The notes: generated by a model not told the origin, from the sequence alone. 40,878 nt of DNA from Leptothoe spongobia TAU-MAC 1115 (GCF_018739885.1 NZ_JADOES010000048.1:1-40878); one strand, 5' to 3'; counted from the stretch's first letter, positions 30,557 to 39,859 are shown. A program made the numbers and translations.

Positions 30557-33500
30557 ATGGAACTAGATAAGGAGCAACAGGCTCGACTCACCTTCCTAGC
30601 AGAGGCTGAAACCTACTTTGGCGAGATTGAGACTGTCTTGCTAAGTCTCAAGACGGCGGACGATCATGCCGCCCAAATCAACATTGCCATGCGGGCGGCC
30701 CACTCTGTTAAAGGGACGGCTGGCATGATGGGGTTTGGGGTGCTCGCTCAGGTGGCCCACAATCTAGAAGACGCGTTTAAAATTCTGCGTGCCCGTCAGC
30801 TGTCGGTGGATACCCATCTGGAGACCCTGCTGCTGCAGGGGGTAGACTTCCTACGAACAGTTCGGCAACAATATCATGATCAGCAGCCCATTGACCCTCG
30901 GTGGTTAGGCAATGATGTTGATCCCATCTTTGCTCAGCTTACTCAGCGTTTAGGCGCTCTCACCCCTGAGGATGAAGCTCGACTGCTGTCGGAGGATAAC
31001 AATGAGAACCTCGATTTTGTTATTTTTACCACCAGTGTTGACGATACCTTAGAAGAGTTTGAGGAGACACTGCCTGATCTAGATGGCGATGAGTTAAAGC
31101 AGGCATTGATGGCTATGGCTCGACAGATGTCTGAGTTTGGTCTGATGGCTCAGCTGGACTCGTTTGTCTCCCTATGTCAGTCTGTTCAACAGCAGTGCAC
31201 CCAGGCCCAGCCTGATGATATTTGTGCGATCGCACACCAGGCGATGAAGGTCTGGCGACGATGTCATTCCCTGGTGCTCTTGGGACGGACGGAGCGGTTG
31301 CCCAGTGAACTAAAGCTGGTTAAAAGCAATCATCGCAGTATTGTCGAACTTCCTAATGTTGAAGGCCCCTTGTCCGAGGTGTTGCCTGAGTTGCCGCTTG
31401 ACTTACCCAGTTTCGGCTCTGATGATATAGACCAACTGCAGGATCAGTTTGCGGCGCTGGATATGACCGCAGACATACCGCAAGAAGTATTGCCAAACGA
31501 TGATCTAGACGCTCCGTTAGTCCCCGATCTCGCAGCTGTAGAGAATCACTTTGACGAATTAGTTGACTTGGAGTCTCTCCAGGGACAATTTGCCACCCTG
31601 GAGTCAGAACCTGCTTTAAACTCTCCACTGGAAGAGCCCTCCTCCCTACTGGGAGAGCCCTCTTCCCCACTGGAAGAGCCCCCCTCCCTAGGAGAGCCCC
31701 CCTCCCCAGTTATTCCACTCGTACCCCTAGGCAGTCCCCCCCGATCAGACGTTGCCAGGGTGCAAAAAACATCCACTGTGAGAGTCTCGGTGGACCAGCT
31801 CAAGCAAATTAACAGTACCTTTGAGTCGCTAATTCTCAACCGTAACGCTGTTAACCTCAAGCTAGAACAACTGCAGGACTTTAGTGAGCTGATGCAGGAG
31901 CGGATGGTGACGCTGGCCTCGTTTAACAAGGAGCTACGGCAGTGGTATGACCAGGCATCTACAGAAGGTCCAATGTCTGTGGTCGGTGCCAATGTAGATA
32001 GCATACCTGTTACCCATAGCCCCCATGGAGTGAGGCAAAATGAGTCTCCTACCATCGCTGCCCCTGAAGAACTGGATGCATTGGAGTTTGATCGCTATTC
32101 TAAGCTGCACCTGCTAGCCCAGGAGCACATGGAGACCATTGTTAAACTAGAAGAGGTGAGCCGTGATATTGAGCTGGGTCTCAATGAAATCGGCCAGGCC
32201 GTTGGCAGTCTTAACTACACCAGCCGGACGCTGAAAAACCACATTACCCAAACCCAAATGCGACCGTTTGAAGAGATTGTGGGCCGCTTTCCTCGGGTGG
32301 TTCGAGACTGGTCGGTACAGTATGACAAACCGGTAGAGCTCAGGCTGGAGGGGGGCACCACCCTGATCGAACAATTTGCCCTGGATCAGCTCAGCGATCC
32401 GCTGATGCATTTGCTGCGCAATGCCTTTGACCATGGTATCGAAAGCCCTAATGTCCGCCGAGCCCGAAAGAAACCGGCTGTGGGAACAATCGCCCTACGG
32501 GCGGTGAATCGCGGTAACCGTGTTGTGATTACCCTCAGTGATGATGGGGGTGGTATTGATCTAGAGCGGGTGCGCGATCGCGTCCGCAATTACAATCTCC
32601 CCACTGACCAGGTGGACACCATGGGGCGTCAAGAACTACTGTCATTCATTTTTGAACCTGGCTTTAGCACCAGTGATGCGGTGACCGAGCTATCGGGACG
32701 GGGCTTTGGTATGGATGTAGTACGCACCAACCTCAAAGAACTGCAAGGTGATATCCAGGTGGCCACCGGAACTGGTCAGGGGACCACATTTACCATTAGC
32801 ATTCCGCTATCCCTATCGATTTTGCGGGTAATGTTATTAGAGCGTAGCAGCTCAGTCTTTGCCCTATCTGTTGATATGGTACAGGAAGTGATCAGGACTC
32901 CAGCGATAGATATGACGGAGTCATCCATGACCTGGAGAGGTGGGCTGATTCCTCTAATCCGTTTAGAAGAACATTGGACCATGCGGTCCAGACCCTTGGC
33001 AATGAGTGGTCAACCCATGATCAACTGTCCGATGGTCGTAATTGTGGGGGAAGGCAAGAACTGCTATGGCCTCATAATCGACCGCTTCTGGCAGGAGCAA
33101 GAAGTGGCTATTCGTTCGGTGGCGAGCCCCATGCCATTACCCGCAGGATTTGGAGGGGTGACGGTCCTCGGCGATGGCCGGGTGATCCCCCTGATTGAAC
33201 CGATTCGTCTGATGGAGTGGATCGTTGCCGGACCAGAACAGGCATCACTGCAGCCCCTGGCTCCAGTGATGCCTGCACAGTCCAAGGCTGCGAGAATATT
33301 GGTGGTGGATGATTCTATCCATGCTCGACGCTACTTGGCGACTACCCTGGAACGGTCAGGCTATTTGGTAGAACAAGCCAAGGATGGCCGCGAGGCCGTG
33401 GATAAGCTGATGGGTGGTCTCACCGTTGAGGCCGTGATTTGTGATATCGAGATGCCTCGTCTTGATGGTTATGGTGTTTTAGAAGAACTCAGAGAGAAAC

Positions 33501-33667
33501 CAGCCTATGAGACATTACCTATTTTGATGTTGACGTCTCGCAGTAGTGAGAAACACCGCAAGCTGGCGATTAACCTAGGAGCCACGGCTTATTTCTCGAA
33601 GCCATATAACGAACAAGAACTGTTGCAACAATTAAAACAACTGACTGGGATATTGGAGGCAGTATAG
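30557..33667 (+). CDS. pixL: CheA-type hybrid histidine kinase (PixL-like)
   Basis: This is a 1036-residue kinase. An Hpt domain carries phospho-His49 in AAHSVKGTAGMMG. An acidic helical region (about 130-280) follows, then a linker with repeated (L/E)GEPSSP-type blocks (about 355-390), a dimerisation coiled coil, and an ATPase domain with LLRNAFDHGIESP and SGRGFGMDVV. A CheW-like domain (about 750-890) and a C-terminal receiver (about 912-1030, phospho-Asp963 in ICDIEMP) complete it. Autophosphorylation on His49 and transfer to the CheY-type regulators PixG and PixH is the expected route. It is the last gene of the operon and converges on metF. Confidence 0.9.
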   Translation: MELDKEQQARLTFLAEAETYFGEIETVLLSLKTADDHAAQINIAMRAAHSVKGTAGMMGFGVLAQVAHNLEDAFKILRARQLSVDTHLETLLLQGVDFLRTVRQQYHDQQPIDPRWLGNDVDPIFAQLTQRLGALTPEDEARLLSEDNNENLDFVIFTTSVDDTLEEFEETLPDLDGDELKQALMAMARQMSEFGLMAQLDSFVSLCQSVQQQCTQAQPDDICAIAHQAMKVWRRCHSLVLLGRTERLPSELKLVKSNHRSIVELPNVEGPLSEVLPELPLDLPSFGSDDIDQLQDQFAALDMTADIPQEVLPNDDLDAPLVPDLAAVENHFDELVDLESLQGQFATLESEPALNSPLEEPSSLLGEPSSPLEEPPSLGEPPSPVIPLVPLGSPPRSDVARVQKTSTVRVSVDQLKQINSTFESLILNRNAVNLKLEQLQDFSELMQERMVTLASFNKELRQWYDQASTEGPMSVVGANVDSIPVTHSPHGVRQNESPTIAAPEELDALEFDRYSKLHLLAQEHMETIVKLEEVSRDIELGLNEIGQAVGSLNYTSRTLKNHITQTQMRPFEEIVGRFPRVVRDWSVQYDKPVELRLEGGTTLIEQFALDQLSDPLMHLLRNAFDHGIESPNVRRARKKPAVGTIALRAVNRGNRVVITLSDDGGGIDLERVRDRVRNYNLPTDQVDTMGRQELLSFIFEPGFSTSDAVTELSGRGFGMDVVRTNLKELQGDIQVATGTGQGTTFTISIPLSLSILRVMLLERSSSVFALSVDMVQEVIRTPAIDMTESSMTWRGGLIPLIRLEEHWTMRSRPLAMSGQPMINCPMVVIVGEGKNCYGLIIDRFWQEQEVAIRSVASPMPLPAGFGGVTVLGDGRVIPLIEPIRLMEWIVAGPEQASLQPLAPVMPAQSKAARILVVDDSIHARRYLATTLERSGYLVEQAKDGREAVDKLMGGLTVEAVICDIEMPRLDGYGVLEELREKPAYETLPILMLTSRSSEKHRKLAINLGATAYFSKPYNEQELLQQLKQLTGILEAV

Positions 33668-33741
33668 ATTGGGGAAGGCATTGTCTCCTACTGTTGGAGA
33701 TACCGATTAGAGGTTGAATGGGTTGTTTGATCGTAAGAACC

Positions 33742-34605
33742 CTAAACGGCTGATGTCAACCTCAGATTTTCTAAAATCTTCAGGGTAGGCGTTGACTGAT
33801 TGAGCGTATAAAAATGAAATCCAGGAATCCCCAAAGTTATCAACTTTTCACATAGTTGAGTAACCACATCTAGGCCAAAGGCTTTTAAACTTGAGGGCTC
33901 ATCTTGGTAATCCAACAATCTTTTCTCAATCCATTGAGGGATTTCGGCCCCACACATGCGACTAAATCGGGCTAATTTCTCATGATTGGTAATTGGCATA
34001 ATCCCTGGATAAATAGGAATTGTTATCCCCTGTTGCTGACAGCGGTTAACAAAGTCTTCGTAGGCGTCTGAATTATAGAAATACTGAGTAATGGCAGCGG
34101 ATGCTCCAGCTTCAACCTTGCGTTTGAAGTTAATCAGGTCATGCTGGGCATTTTTAGCTTCTGGGTGCACTTCTGGATAAGCGGCGACGATGAGTTTGAA
34201 GCTGTCACCATAATGCTGCCGAATAAAGGTGACGAGTTCATTCGCATAGTGAAATTCGTTGGCAACATCAGCCACATCTTTGGGTAGATCGCCTCGCAGG
34301 GTAACAATATTACCAATACCTGTGTTTTTATAAGTATCTAATAGCGCTTTCAATGAGTGATGGGTATCGCCAATGCAGGATAGGTGGGGAACGGCGGGAA
34401 TCCCTTTGGCATTGATATCTAGAACCAGCTGCTTGGTGCGATCGCGAGTGGTACCCCCAGCCCCATAGGTAATCGAAAAATACTCAGGATTATAGGCTGC
34501 TAAGAGCTTGTATTGTGCCATGAGCTTAGCGATGCCTTCCTCTGTTTTCGGTGGGAAGAACTCGAAGCTTATGGGTAACTGATTACTGACCATGGGAGTG
34601 ACCAT
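33742..34605 (-). CDS. metF: Methylenetetrahydrofolate reductase
   Basis: This 287-residue TIM-barrel flavoenzyme has the family start SFEFFPPKT, the ITYGAGG segment, a LRGD segment and LGIPGFHFYTLN near the C-terminus. It reduces 5,10-methylene-THF to 5-methyl-THF, supplying the methyl group for methionine synthesis. ATG codons at 34605 and 34593 are both in frame; the latter begins MVSNQLPISFEFF and is closer to family length. Its neighbourhood with the methionine-salvage genes (mtnC, mtnB, mtnA) fits a methionine-metabolism cluster. It runs towards the chemosensory operon and away from the cupin gene. Confidence 0.9.
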   Translation of the reverse strand: MVTPMVSNQLPISFEFFPPKTEEGIAKLMAQYKLLAAYNPEYFSITYGAGGTTRDRTKQLVLDINAKGIPAVPHLSCIGDTHHSLKALLDTYKNTGIGNIVTLRGDLPKDVADVANEFHYANELVTFIRQHYGDSFKLIVAAYPEVHPEAKNAQHDLINFKRKVEAGASAAITQYFYNSDAYEDFVNRCQQQGITIPIYPGIMPITNHEKLARFSRMCGAEIPQWIEKRLLDYQDEPSSLKAFGLDVVTQLCEKLITLGIPGFHFYTLNQSTPTLKILENLRLTSAV

Positions 34606-34715
34606 TCTAATATGATTTTATTTAACTCATGTAACGAAAATACCTAACTAATATTTTTTGGTGGTATTATTATCGAAAATAATTTTAGCACAAACGGTTA
34701 TAAGTTTAGATCAAG

Positions 34716-35504
34716 ATGACTTCCCAGTCTTTGTGGCAACCTCAGCAAGTTCATGTAAATCTGTTAACCCGCGTATCTGTACTCCCAACATCCCTGGCTT
34801 GGCATCAGACCTCTTTTCCCGGTATCTGGTTTGGTTGTTTTGAGTCTAATCATGAGGTTCAAGACCATCCAACAACAATGCTGACTCGGTTTGATCCAGG
34901 GGGCTTTTTCCCCCATCATGGGCATCCAGGTGGGGAAGAAATTTTGGTGCTTTCAGGAGAATTCTCAGACGAAACAGGTGTACATCCACCGGGCACTTAC
35001 ATGCTTAACCCTGAAGGGTTTAACCATCGCCCCTACAGTGAGGAAGGATGTTTAACGTTTGTTAAACTACGACAACATGGAGGTAAAACTCGTCACCAGG
35101 TGAGACGAAGGATTTTTGAGGAGCCTTGGCAAACAGGCATCAATCCTCAAATTAGGGTTCAACCTCTATATGAGCAAGTCGGATTCTCCGAAAAGGTCTG
35201 GGTTGAGCAGTGGTTACCTGGTACTCAGTTGTTGGATGTTATCGAAACTGAGATAAAAGAGATCTTTGTGATTCAAGGTACTTGGTGCGATGAATTAGGC
35301 TGTTACCCAGCGGGTAGTTGGTTACGGTATCCTGTCAATTCTCCTTACAGTCCTTCCACAGAGGCAGGGTGCTTGATTTATGTTAAGACCTACCCCATTG
35401 CCGATGAAACGGAAAGATTTGTTGTAGGTGATGACTTTCAACATCCTGAAGAAGCTATCTTGTGGGATCAAGAATTGGCGTTAGGGCGAGCGATGGCCTT
35501 TTAG
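34716..35504 (+). CDS. Bicupin protein, ChrR-like
   Basis: This 262-residue protein has two cupin halves. The first has a full metal-binding pattern (FFPHHGHPGGEE, with H-x-H and a following Glu, then PGTYMLNPEGFNH). The second (residues 140-250) has lost the HxH pair (IETEIKEIFVIQGTW), so it is probably structural. The pattern resembles ChrR-type anti-sigma cupins and stand-alone cyanobacterial relatives, but there is no zinc-finger N-terminal domain or sigma-factor gene nearby, so an anti-sigma role is not supported. It sits between metF and mtnC, where an acireductone dioxygenase might be expected; the cupin fold would allow that, but the usual sequence is absent. An exact tandem 18-base repeat spans its stop codon. 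Confidence 0.7.
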   Translation: MTSQSLWQPQQVHVNLLTRVSVLPTSLAWHQTSFPGIWFGCFESNHEVQDHPTTMLTRFDPGGFFPHHGHPGGEEILVLSGEFSDETGVHPPGTYMLNPEGFNHRPYSEEGCLTFVKLRQHGGKTRHQVRRRIFEEPWQTGINPQIRVQPLYEQVGFSEKVWVEQWLPGTQLLDVIETEIKEIFVIQGTWCDELGCYPAGSWLRYPVNSPYSPSTEAGCLIYVKTYPIADETERFVVGDDFQHPEEAILWDQELALGRAMAF

Positions 35505-35534
35505 ATGGCATAGTGATTTTAGATGGCATAGTGA
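35499..35534. repeat. Tandem 18-base direct repeat across the cupin stop codon
   Basis: TTTTAGATGGCATAGTGA occurs twice head-to-tail (35499-35516 and 35517-35534); the TAG of the first copy is the cupin gene stop. A 17-base part (CCTTTTAGATGGCATAG) recurs in reverse orientation at 40631-40647, so it is a dispersed repeat. Confidence 0.7.
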
Positions 35535-35574
35535 AAAGTCATACATAGTCACTGCTAGTAGTCATCCACAACAT

Positions 35575-36237
35575 TCATGGGAGAATATGGTTTTTCTCCC
35601 GTCTTATCTCTGTAACAATACAACCTGCGGCCTGAGCCGCCTGGATCTCCTTGGGATTATCAGAGTAAAAGTGAATCTCTTGTGGCGTAACCTTTAAATG
35701 CTTAGCAATTTTCTGATAGCTGCTACTATCGATTTTAGCCCCGGTCGTCGTGTCAAAGTAGTCTGAAATATAGGGCCTTAGATCACCAACATTGCTATAA
35801 CCAAAAATCAACTGCTGGGCTGCAATGCTGCCGGAGGAGTAAATGGCAATGGTTAGCTTCTGGGCTTGCCATTGTTGTAGAGCGGGTAATACATCATCGT
35901 ACATCTCTCCTTTGAGGCTGTTATTCTCATAGCCTGTACGCCAGATCTTTCCCTGTAGATCTTTAAGCGCAGTCAGTTTACGATCGTGATCAGTGAGATA
36001 CGTTAAGTATGCAGCTGCACCGGACATGTCATCTTGTTCAGACCAACAGGAGAGGGCCGGTGCCTCACTCCCATAGTTCAACCAAAGCCGCTCGATGATC
36101 TCCCTAATAGCAGACGATGCGAAATTTTCCTCCAGAAAGGAGCTATAGCGACTGCGGGCATAGGGAAAAAGTGTTTTGGTAACAAAGTCTATGGGGGTGG
36201 TAGTGCCCTCAATATCAAGCAGGATAACCTTGATCAT
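35575..36237 (-). CDS. mtnC: Acireductone synthase (enolase-phosphatase E1)
   Basis: This 220-residue HAD-family enzyme opens with IKVILLDIEGTTTPIDFV, with the nucleophile Asp8 in LLDIEGTT, then YSSGS in the middle and HFYSDNPKEIQAAQAAGC near the end. It enolises and dephosphorylates 2,3-diketo-5-methylthiopentyl-1-phosphate to acireductone, the step before the dioxygenase. The protein is close to the usual family length. It lies 130 bases downstream of mtnB on the same strand and likely shares its transcript. Confidence 0.9.
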   Translation of the reverse strand: MIKVILLDIEGTTTPIDFVTKTLFPYARSRYSSFLEENFASSAIREIIERLWLNYGSEAPALSCWSEQDDMSGAAAYLTYLTDHDRKLTALKDLQGKIWRTGYENNSLKGEMYDDVLPALQQWQAQKLTIAIYSSGSIAAQQLIFGYSNVGDLRPYISDYFDTTTGAKIDSSSYQKIAKHLKVTPQEIHFYSDNPKEIQAAQAAGCIVTEIRREKNHILP

Positions 36238-36367
36238 GCCACTAGTTGATGTAGGGGGTAGGCAACGGCTGTATCCGTCTGATCGGTTATACGCGTTGGC
36301 GTGGTTTCTGTGTATACCTGAAGTGTCGCCATAGTTTTTACTCGAAAGTCTTTACTCGAAGGCTGAT

Positions 36368-36988
36368 TTACTGAGATGGTAAACAATTGCCTGTTTCCAA
36401 ATATTTTACTTGTAATAGAAATTCATAAATTTCAAGATGCCGTTTTGCTTCAAATAAATTTCTCCCCCATACGTAGAGGCCATGGCCAGCTAGCAATAGA
36501 CCATAGGGCCAGTCAGTGCAGGGAAGGGTAATATTTTGACCAAGGGTGGTCATGTCCTGGGTATTGGGCAGAATCGGTAGCTCTAACCGCGTATCGTGCG
36601 TGTTAATACCGACAATCCCTTTTTGCATTTCATATCCTTCCCAGCTAACCCTACCCTGGCTGACAAAATGGAGCGATAAAACTGTGGCGTAGGGGGAATG
36701 GGTATGCAAAACAGCGCCAGCATTAGCATGCAGCGCTAAGGTACGATGTAGAGCCGTTTCAGCTGAGGCTTTTCCCTCTCCTTGGATTACAGTACCTTGT
36801 TGGTCAACAACAATCAGGTCATCGGCCTTGACCGTACCTTTGTCGACACCACTGGGAGCCATTAGCAAATGCAATGGATCACGTTGTAAAACAGCGCTAA
36901 AGTTGCCCCCAGTCCCCAAGGTCCAGCCACGGTTATATGCTAACTGCATGATATTTATTAGATCATCATGCATGGTGTGTCCGTCCAT
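36368..36988 (-). CDS. mtnB: Methylthioribulose-1-phosphate dehydratase
   Basis: This 206-residue class II aldolase-family protein has GWTLGTGGNFSA, LMAPSGVDKG and the zinc-binding HTHSPYA, plus a later LLAGHGLYVWG. It removes water from methylthioribulose-1-phosphate in methionine salvage, feeding MtnC. Two starts are possible, ATG at 36988 (MDGHTM) or 36973 (MHDDL); the second has GGACGGA upstream. The first leaves only 11 bases to the divergent mtnA start, so each promoter must overlap the other's transcript or coding region. Confidence 0.9.
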   Translation of the reverse strand: MDGHTMHDDLINIMQLAYNRGWTLGTGGNFSAVLQRDPLHLLMAPSGVDKGTVKADDLIVVDQQGTVIQGEGKASAETALHRTLALHANAGAVLHTHSPYATVLSLHFVSQGRVSWEGYEMQKGIVGINTHDTRLELPILPNTQDMTTLGQNITLPCTDWPYGLLLAGHGLYVWGRNLFEAKRHLEIYEFLLQVKYLETGNCLPSQ

Positions 36989-36999
36989 AGGTAACTGAT

Positions 37000-38016
37000 A
37001 TGCTAAAAAACTCTACTGCGCAAAGCCAATCACGCCTTCAAAGCATCCTATGGCAAGGTAGCACTCTACACTTACTTGATCAACGTCGTTTACCATTAGT
37101 GACTGAATATGTTGTGTGCGATACCGCTGATGCGGTGGCTGAGGCTATTCAGGAGATGGTGGTTAGAGGGGCCCCTGCGATTGGTGTTGCAGCGGCTTTT
37201 GGGCTAGTACTAGCAGCCCAACAAGGTGAAAACCTTGAGGAAAAAGCAACTTTGTTAAAAGCCGCCCGGCCAACGGCGGTTAATTTAATGTGGGCCGTTG
37301 ATACTATGTTGCAAACGCCAGTTTCCGATTGGGAGAAAAAGGCGTTTGCTCTATATGACTCAGATGTTTTGGTAAATAAGGCGATTGGTGAGCAAGCCCA
37401 GAGTCTGATCCCAGAGAATGCGACGGTAATTCATCACTGTAATACGGGCAGTCTGGCCACGGTTGATTATGGCACAGCGTTGGGCGTCATTCGGATTGCC
37501 CACGAACGGGGTAAGAATATCCATGCTATTTTGGATGAGACTCGGCCTCGACTACAGGGGGCAAGACTTTCTGCCTATGAGTGTCAAGCGTTTGGTATTC
37601 CTCACACTGTGATTGTTGATGGGGCTGCACCATGGGTGATGAGAACCCGTCAGGTGGATTGTTGTATTGTTGGGTGCGATCGCGTGGCTGCAAACGGTGA
37701 TGTTGCCAACAAAATTGGCACCTATGCCCTGGCCTTAGCCGCTAAAGCTCACAACGTCCCTTTTTATGTGGCCTGTCCCCTGAGCACCCTGGATCTTGCC
37801 ACCCCCAATGGCGAGGCGATCGAGATCGAAGAACGGTCTACTAAAGAAATTACCCATATTCAGGGTCAACTCATTTGCCCCGAAAATACCCCTGTATTTA
37901 ATCCAGCATTTGACATCACCCCTGCTGCATTGATTTCTGCCATTATCACCGAGACAGGGATTATCACTCCCCCCTATGCTGACAACTTGAAAGCATTAAA
38001 ATCCCAGGGACTTTAG
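37000..38016 (+). CDS. mtnA: Methylthioribose-1-phosphate isomerase
   Basis: This 338-residue protein of the eIF2B-related family has VRGAPAIGVAAAFG (55-68), catalytic Cys147 in HHCNTGS and catalytic Asp227 in GCDRVAANGDVANKIGTYA. It converts methylthioribose-1-phosphate to methylthioribulose-1-phosphate, the substrate of MtnB. The ATG at 37000 has AGGT about 8 bases upstream, and no alternative start exists before the conserved core. It is divergent from mtnB with an 11-base gap, making a compact methionine-salvage unit with mtnB and mtnC. Confidence 0.92.
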   Translation: MLKNSTAQSQSRLQSILWQGSTLHLLDQRRLPLVTEYVVCDTADAVAEAIQEMVVRGAPAIGVAAAFGLVLAAQQGENLEEKATLLKAARPTAVNLMWAVDTMLQTPVSDWEKKAFALYDSDVLVNKAIGEQAQSLIPENATVIHHCNTGSLATVDYGTALGVIRIAHERGKNIHAILDETRPRLQGARLSAYECQAFGIPHTVIVDGAAPWVMRTRQVDCCIVGCDRVAANGDVANKIGTYALALAAKAHNVPFYVACPLSTLDLATPNGEAIEIEERSTKEITHIQGQLICPENTPVFNPAFDITPAALISAIITETGIITPPYADNLKALKSQGL

Positions 38017-38371
38017 GAATGAGGATTCAATTAGGTTCTATCCCTCCATGACTCATCATCAATCTTAATCTTGACAGACCACTAGCTTCTTTCCTTTAGA
38101 AAAAAGTCTACTTTTGGCTAATAGCCAAGGGTTGTACTTAGATTTTACTTTTCTATGCTTATATTTTCGATGCAGGTTGTGGCTAGGTATCTCGTTGCAC
38201 CATGATCATAGCGCAGGTCATATTACTGCCTATTTGGCTGATTTCCTATGGGAGGGCCAGCATTTAAGATAAACCTTGTCCACGTCCAGGACGGTCGTTT
38301 TTTCGTATAGGAAACTACAGGTTTCAACTTGGACGTGATTTAGATAAAAAATGTCTTAATAAAAATGCAAT
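38017..38371. other. Intergenic region with spaced inverted repeat
   Basis: These 355 A+T-rich bases have no gene seen. The only structure found is the 8-bp inverted pair at 38281-38337. The stretch TTAGATTTTACTTTTCTATG at about 38138 resembles the GATTTTACTTTTT repeats near 40460. Confidence 0.4.
38281..38337. repeat. Widely spaced inverted repeat
   Basis: CACGTCCA (38281-38288) pairs with TGGACGTG (38330-38337) across 41 bases, about 35 bases before the next start. It could form a leader hairpin or be an element end. Confidence 0.4.
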
Positions 38372-38784
38372 ATGACCAGCGTAATTCAACTCGAAGAAAA
38401 CGACCAATGGCTTTCTAGCCTAGGAGATATCTATGCATTTTATGCACAATCATTGACTGGCAACACAAGCAACTCACAAACCTATGGCTTTGAGGTCGAG
38501 CTATACGCGTTACAACAGCAAAGAGAGTATGCAGGACATCTAGCTAATGCAACGCAGGTTCAGCATGTATTACGTGACTTGCAAGCCGCTAACCTGGATA
38601 GCACGGGTTACAAACAACAACTTACATAAACGAAGCTAATCAGCATCGTGAAGCATTGCAACGACTCGGTGCTGATCCAGCACAGCTGAGTAAACCACAC
38701 CATGCCGATAAGTTGGATCTGGTAACAGGCTATGCTCAGTTTGGTGAACGCTATGAATTACCACAGGTGGGAGATGGACGATGA
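38372..38784 (+). pseudogene. Frameshifted gene of unknown function upstream of the gshB-like gene
   Basis: The first frame reads 85 codons (MTSVIQLEENDQWLSSL… QAANLDSTGYKQQLT) to TAA at 38627-38629. The -1 frame then continues (YINEANQHREALQRLGADPA… ELPQVGDGR) to TGA at 38782-38784. Both parts have consistent protein-like composition, so a one-base deletion near 38615-38625 (run of CAA repeats) likely broke one gene of about 137 codons. A GFEVELYAL segment vaguely recalls glutamate-cysteine ligases, but no family is claimed. It ends 33 bases before the ATP-grasp gene and was probably co-transcribed with it. Confidence 0.5.
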
Positions 38785-38817
38785 TGTTGTTCTATAAACG
38801 AAAAGGCATTGATCCCC

Positions 38818-39705
38818 ATGGCACAAAGTAAAGATGTATTGTTTATCATTGATCCCATCGATTCTTTAGAGCCAGGGCATGATACCTCATTGGGCTTAAT
38901 GGAAGCCGCCATTAAAAACGGTGATCGAGTTTTCATAACAACACCAAAAGATCTTGTGATTGCTTCCGATGGCGCTGCTAGTAGTGTCTACGCTGTCGTT
39001 CAGGAAGTTACCAGTTTTGTGCAACAGCAATATCCCAAAAAGAATAAACTGGTTTCAGTACCTATTGTTGAAGAATCGATCCAGAGCTATGGTGGCAATG
39101 ATGTACAAATCATCAAATTAACAGATAAAAATTGGCGGCAACAGATCTGGGACTATGCTGAGGAAAAGGCCAAAACCAATCGTTCTGTGATCATTGCGCA
39201 AAAATTCTTGCCGGACGTTAAGGATGGCGACATGCGTATTTTTTATACCAATGGTAAACCCATTGCTGCTGTCAATCGTATCCCGCCAGGTGAAGAAGCC
39301 TTGGCTAATATGGCGCAAGGGGGGACAGGCATTGCTGTGCCTTTAGAAAATGTCTCATCTGCCAGTATGGCAGCGGCACACCAAATTGCTGACTGGGGAA
39401 AAAAGCGAGGGATTGTTATTGTTGGCATTGATGTGATCGGACGAGAAACACCGTATATTACTGAGCTGAATCCAGGCTCGCCAACGGGGCTGATTGAAGC
39501 TCAGAAACAATTAGGCCAAGATGTATGCAGCGATGCTTGGGCTGCTGTGAATGAAGCAATTCATGCCCATCAGATCGTCCATGGTAATTTGGTATCTTTG
39601 CACTGGCAATTTATGCTAGAGCTGATTCAGCGCCCAGCATCTTACATGGCTAATGTGACGTCATTAGCCCAGCAGTGGCTTGCCAATAGGGGTAGGCATA
39701 GATGA
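38818..39705 (+). CDS. Shortened glutathione-synthetase-like ATP-grasp protein
   Basis: This 295-residue protein's ends match GshB. The N-terminus reads VLFIIDPIDSLEPGHDTSLG, and the C-terminal half has AQKFLPDVKDGDMR (127-140), AAVNRIPPGEEALANMAQGG, VIVGIDVIG and ITELNPGSPTG. About 75 residues of the normal middle are missing, including the RKDPPFD and KLF/KPL ATP-binding segments; only YGGNDV (91-96) remains where KPLxGxGG should be. It is probably inactive as a glutathione synthetase, or has a changed function. A C-terminal extension of about 35 residues is unusual. The ATG at 38818 is preferred to an upstream TTG at 38809. It follows a frameshifted gene. Confidence 0.6.
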   Translation: MAQSKDVLFIIDPIDSLEPGHDTSLGLMEAAIKNGDRVFITTPKDLVIASDGAASSVYAVVQEVTSFVQQQYPKKNKLVSVPIVEESIQSYGGNDVQIIKLTDKNWRQQIWDYAEEKAKTNRSVIIAQKFLPDVKDGDMRIFYTNGKPIAAVNRIPPGEEALANMAQGGTGIAVPLENVSSASMAAAHQIADWGKKRGIVIVGIDVIGRETPYITELNPGSPTGLIEAQKQLGQDVCSDAWAAVNEAIHAHQIVHGNLVSLHWQFMLELIQRPASYMANVTSLAQQWLANRGRHR

Positions 39706-39859
39706 GACTCAGCTCTTGGGAAAATTTCTCGCTTTAAGTTTGTGGCCATATTATGGATTGCCAAGATGGTGTCAATCGAGACAAGCTAGGGGGTGCCACT
39801 GAACTGGAGGAATGGCAATCATCATGCCAGCATAGACACGTCGAATTTCAGGTCGTACC

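Noticed and set aside
34716..35504. Bicupin annotated outright as acireductone dioxygenase
   Set aside because: The overall sequence and two-cupin layout match ChrR-like cupins, not the short single-cupin MtnD family; kept only as a hypothesis.
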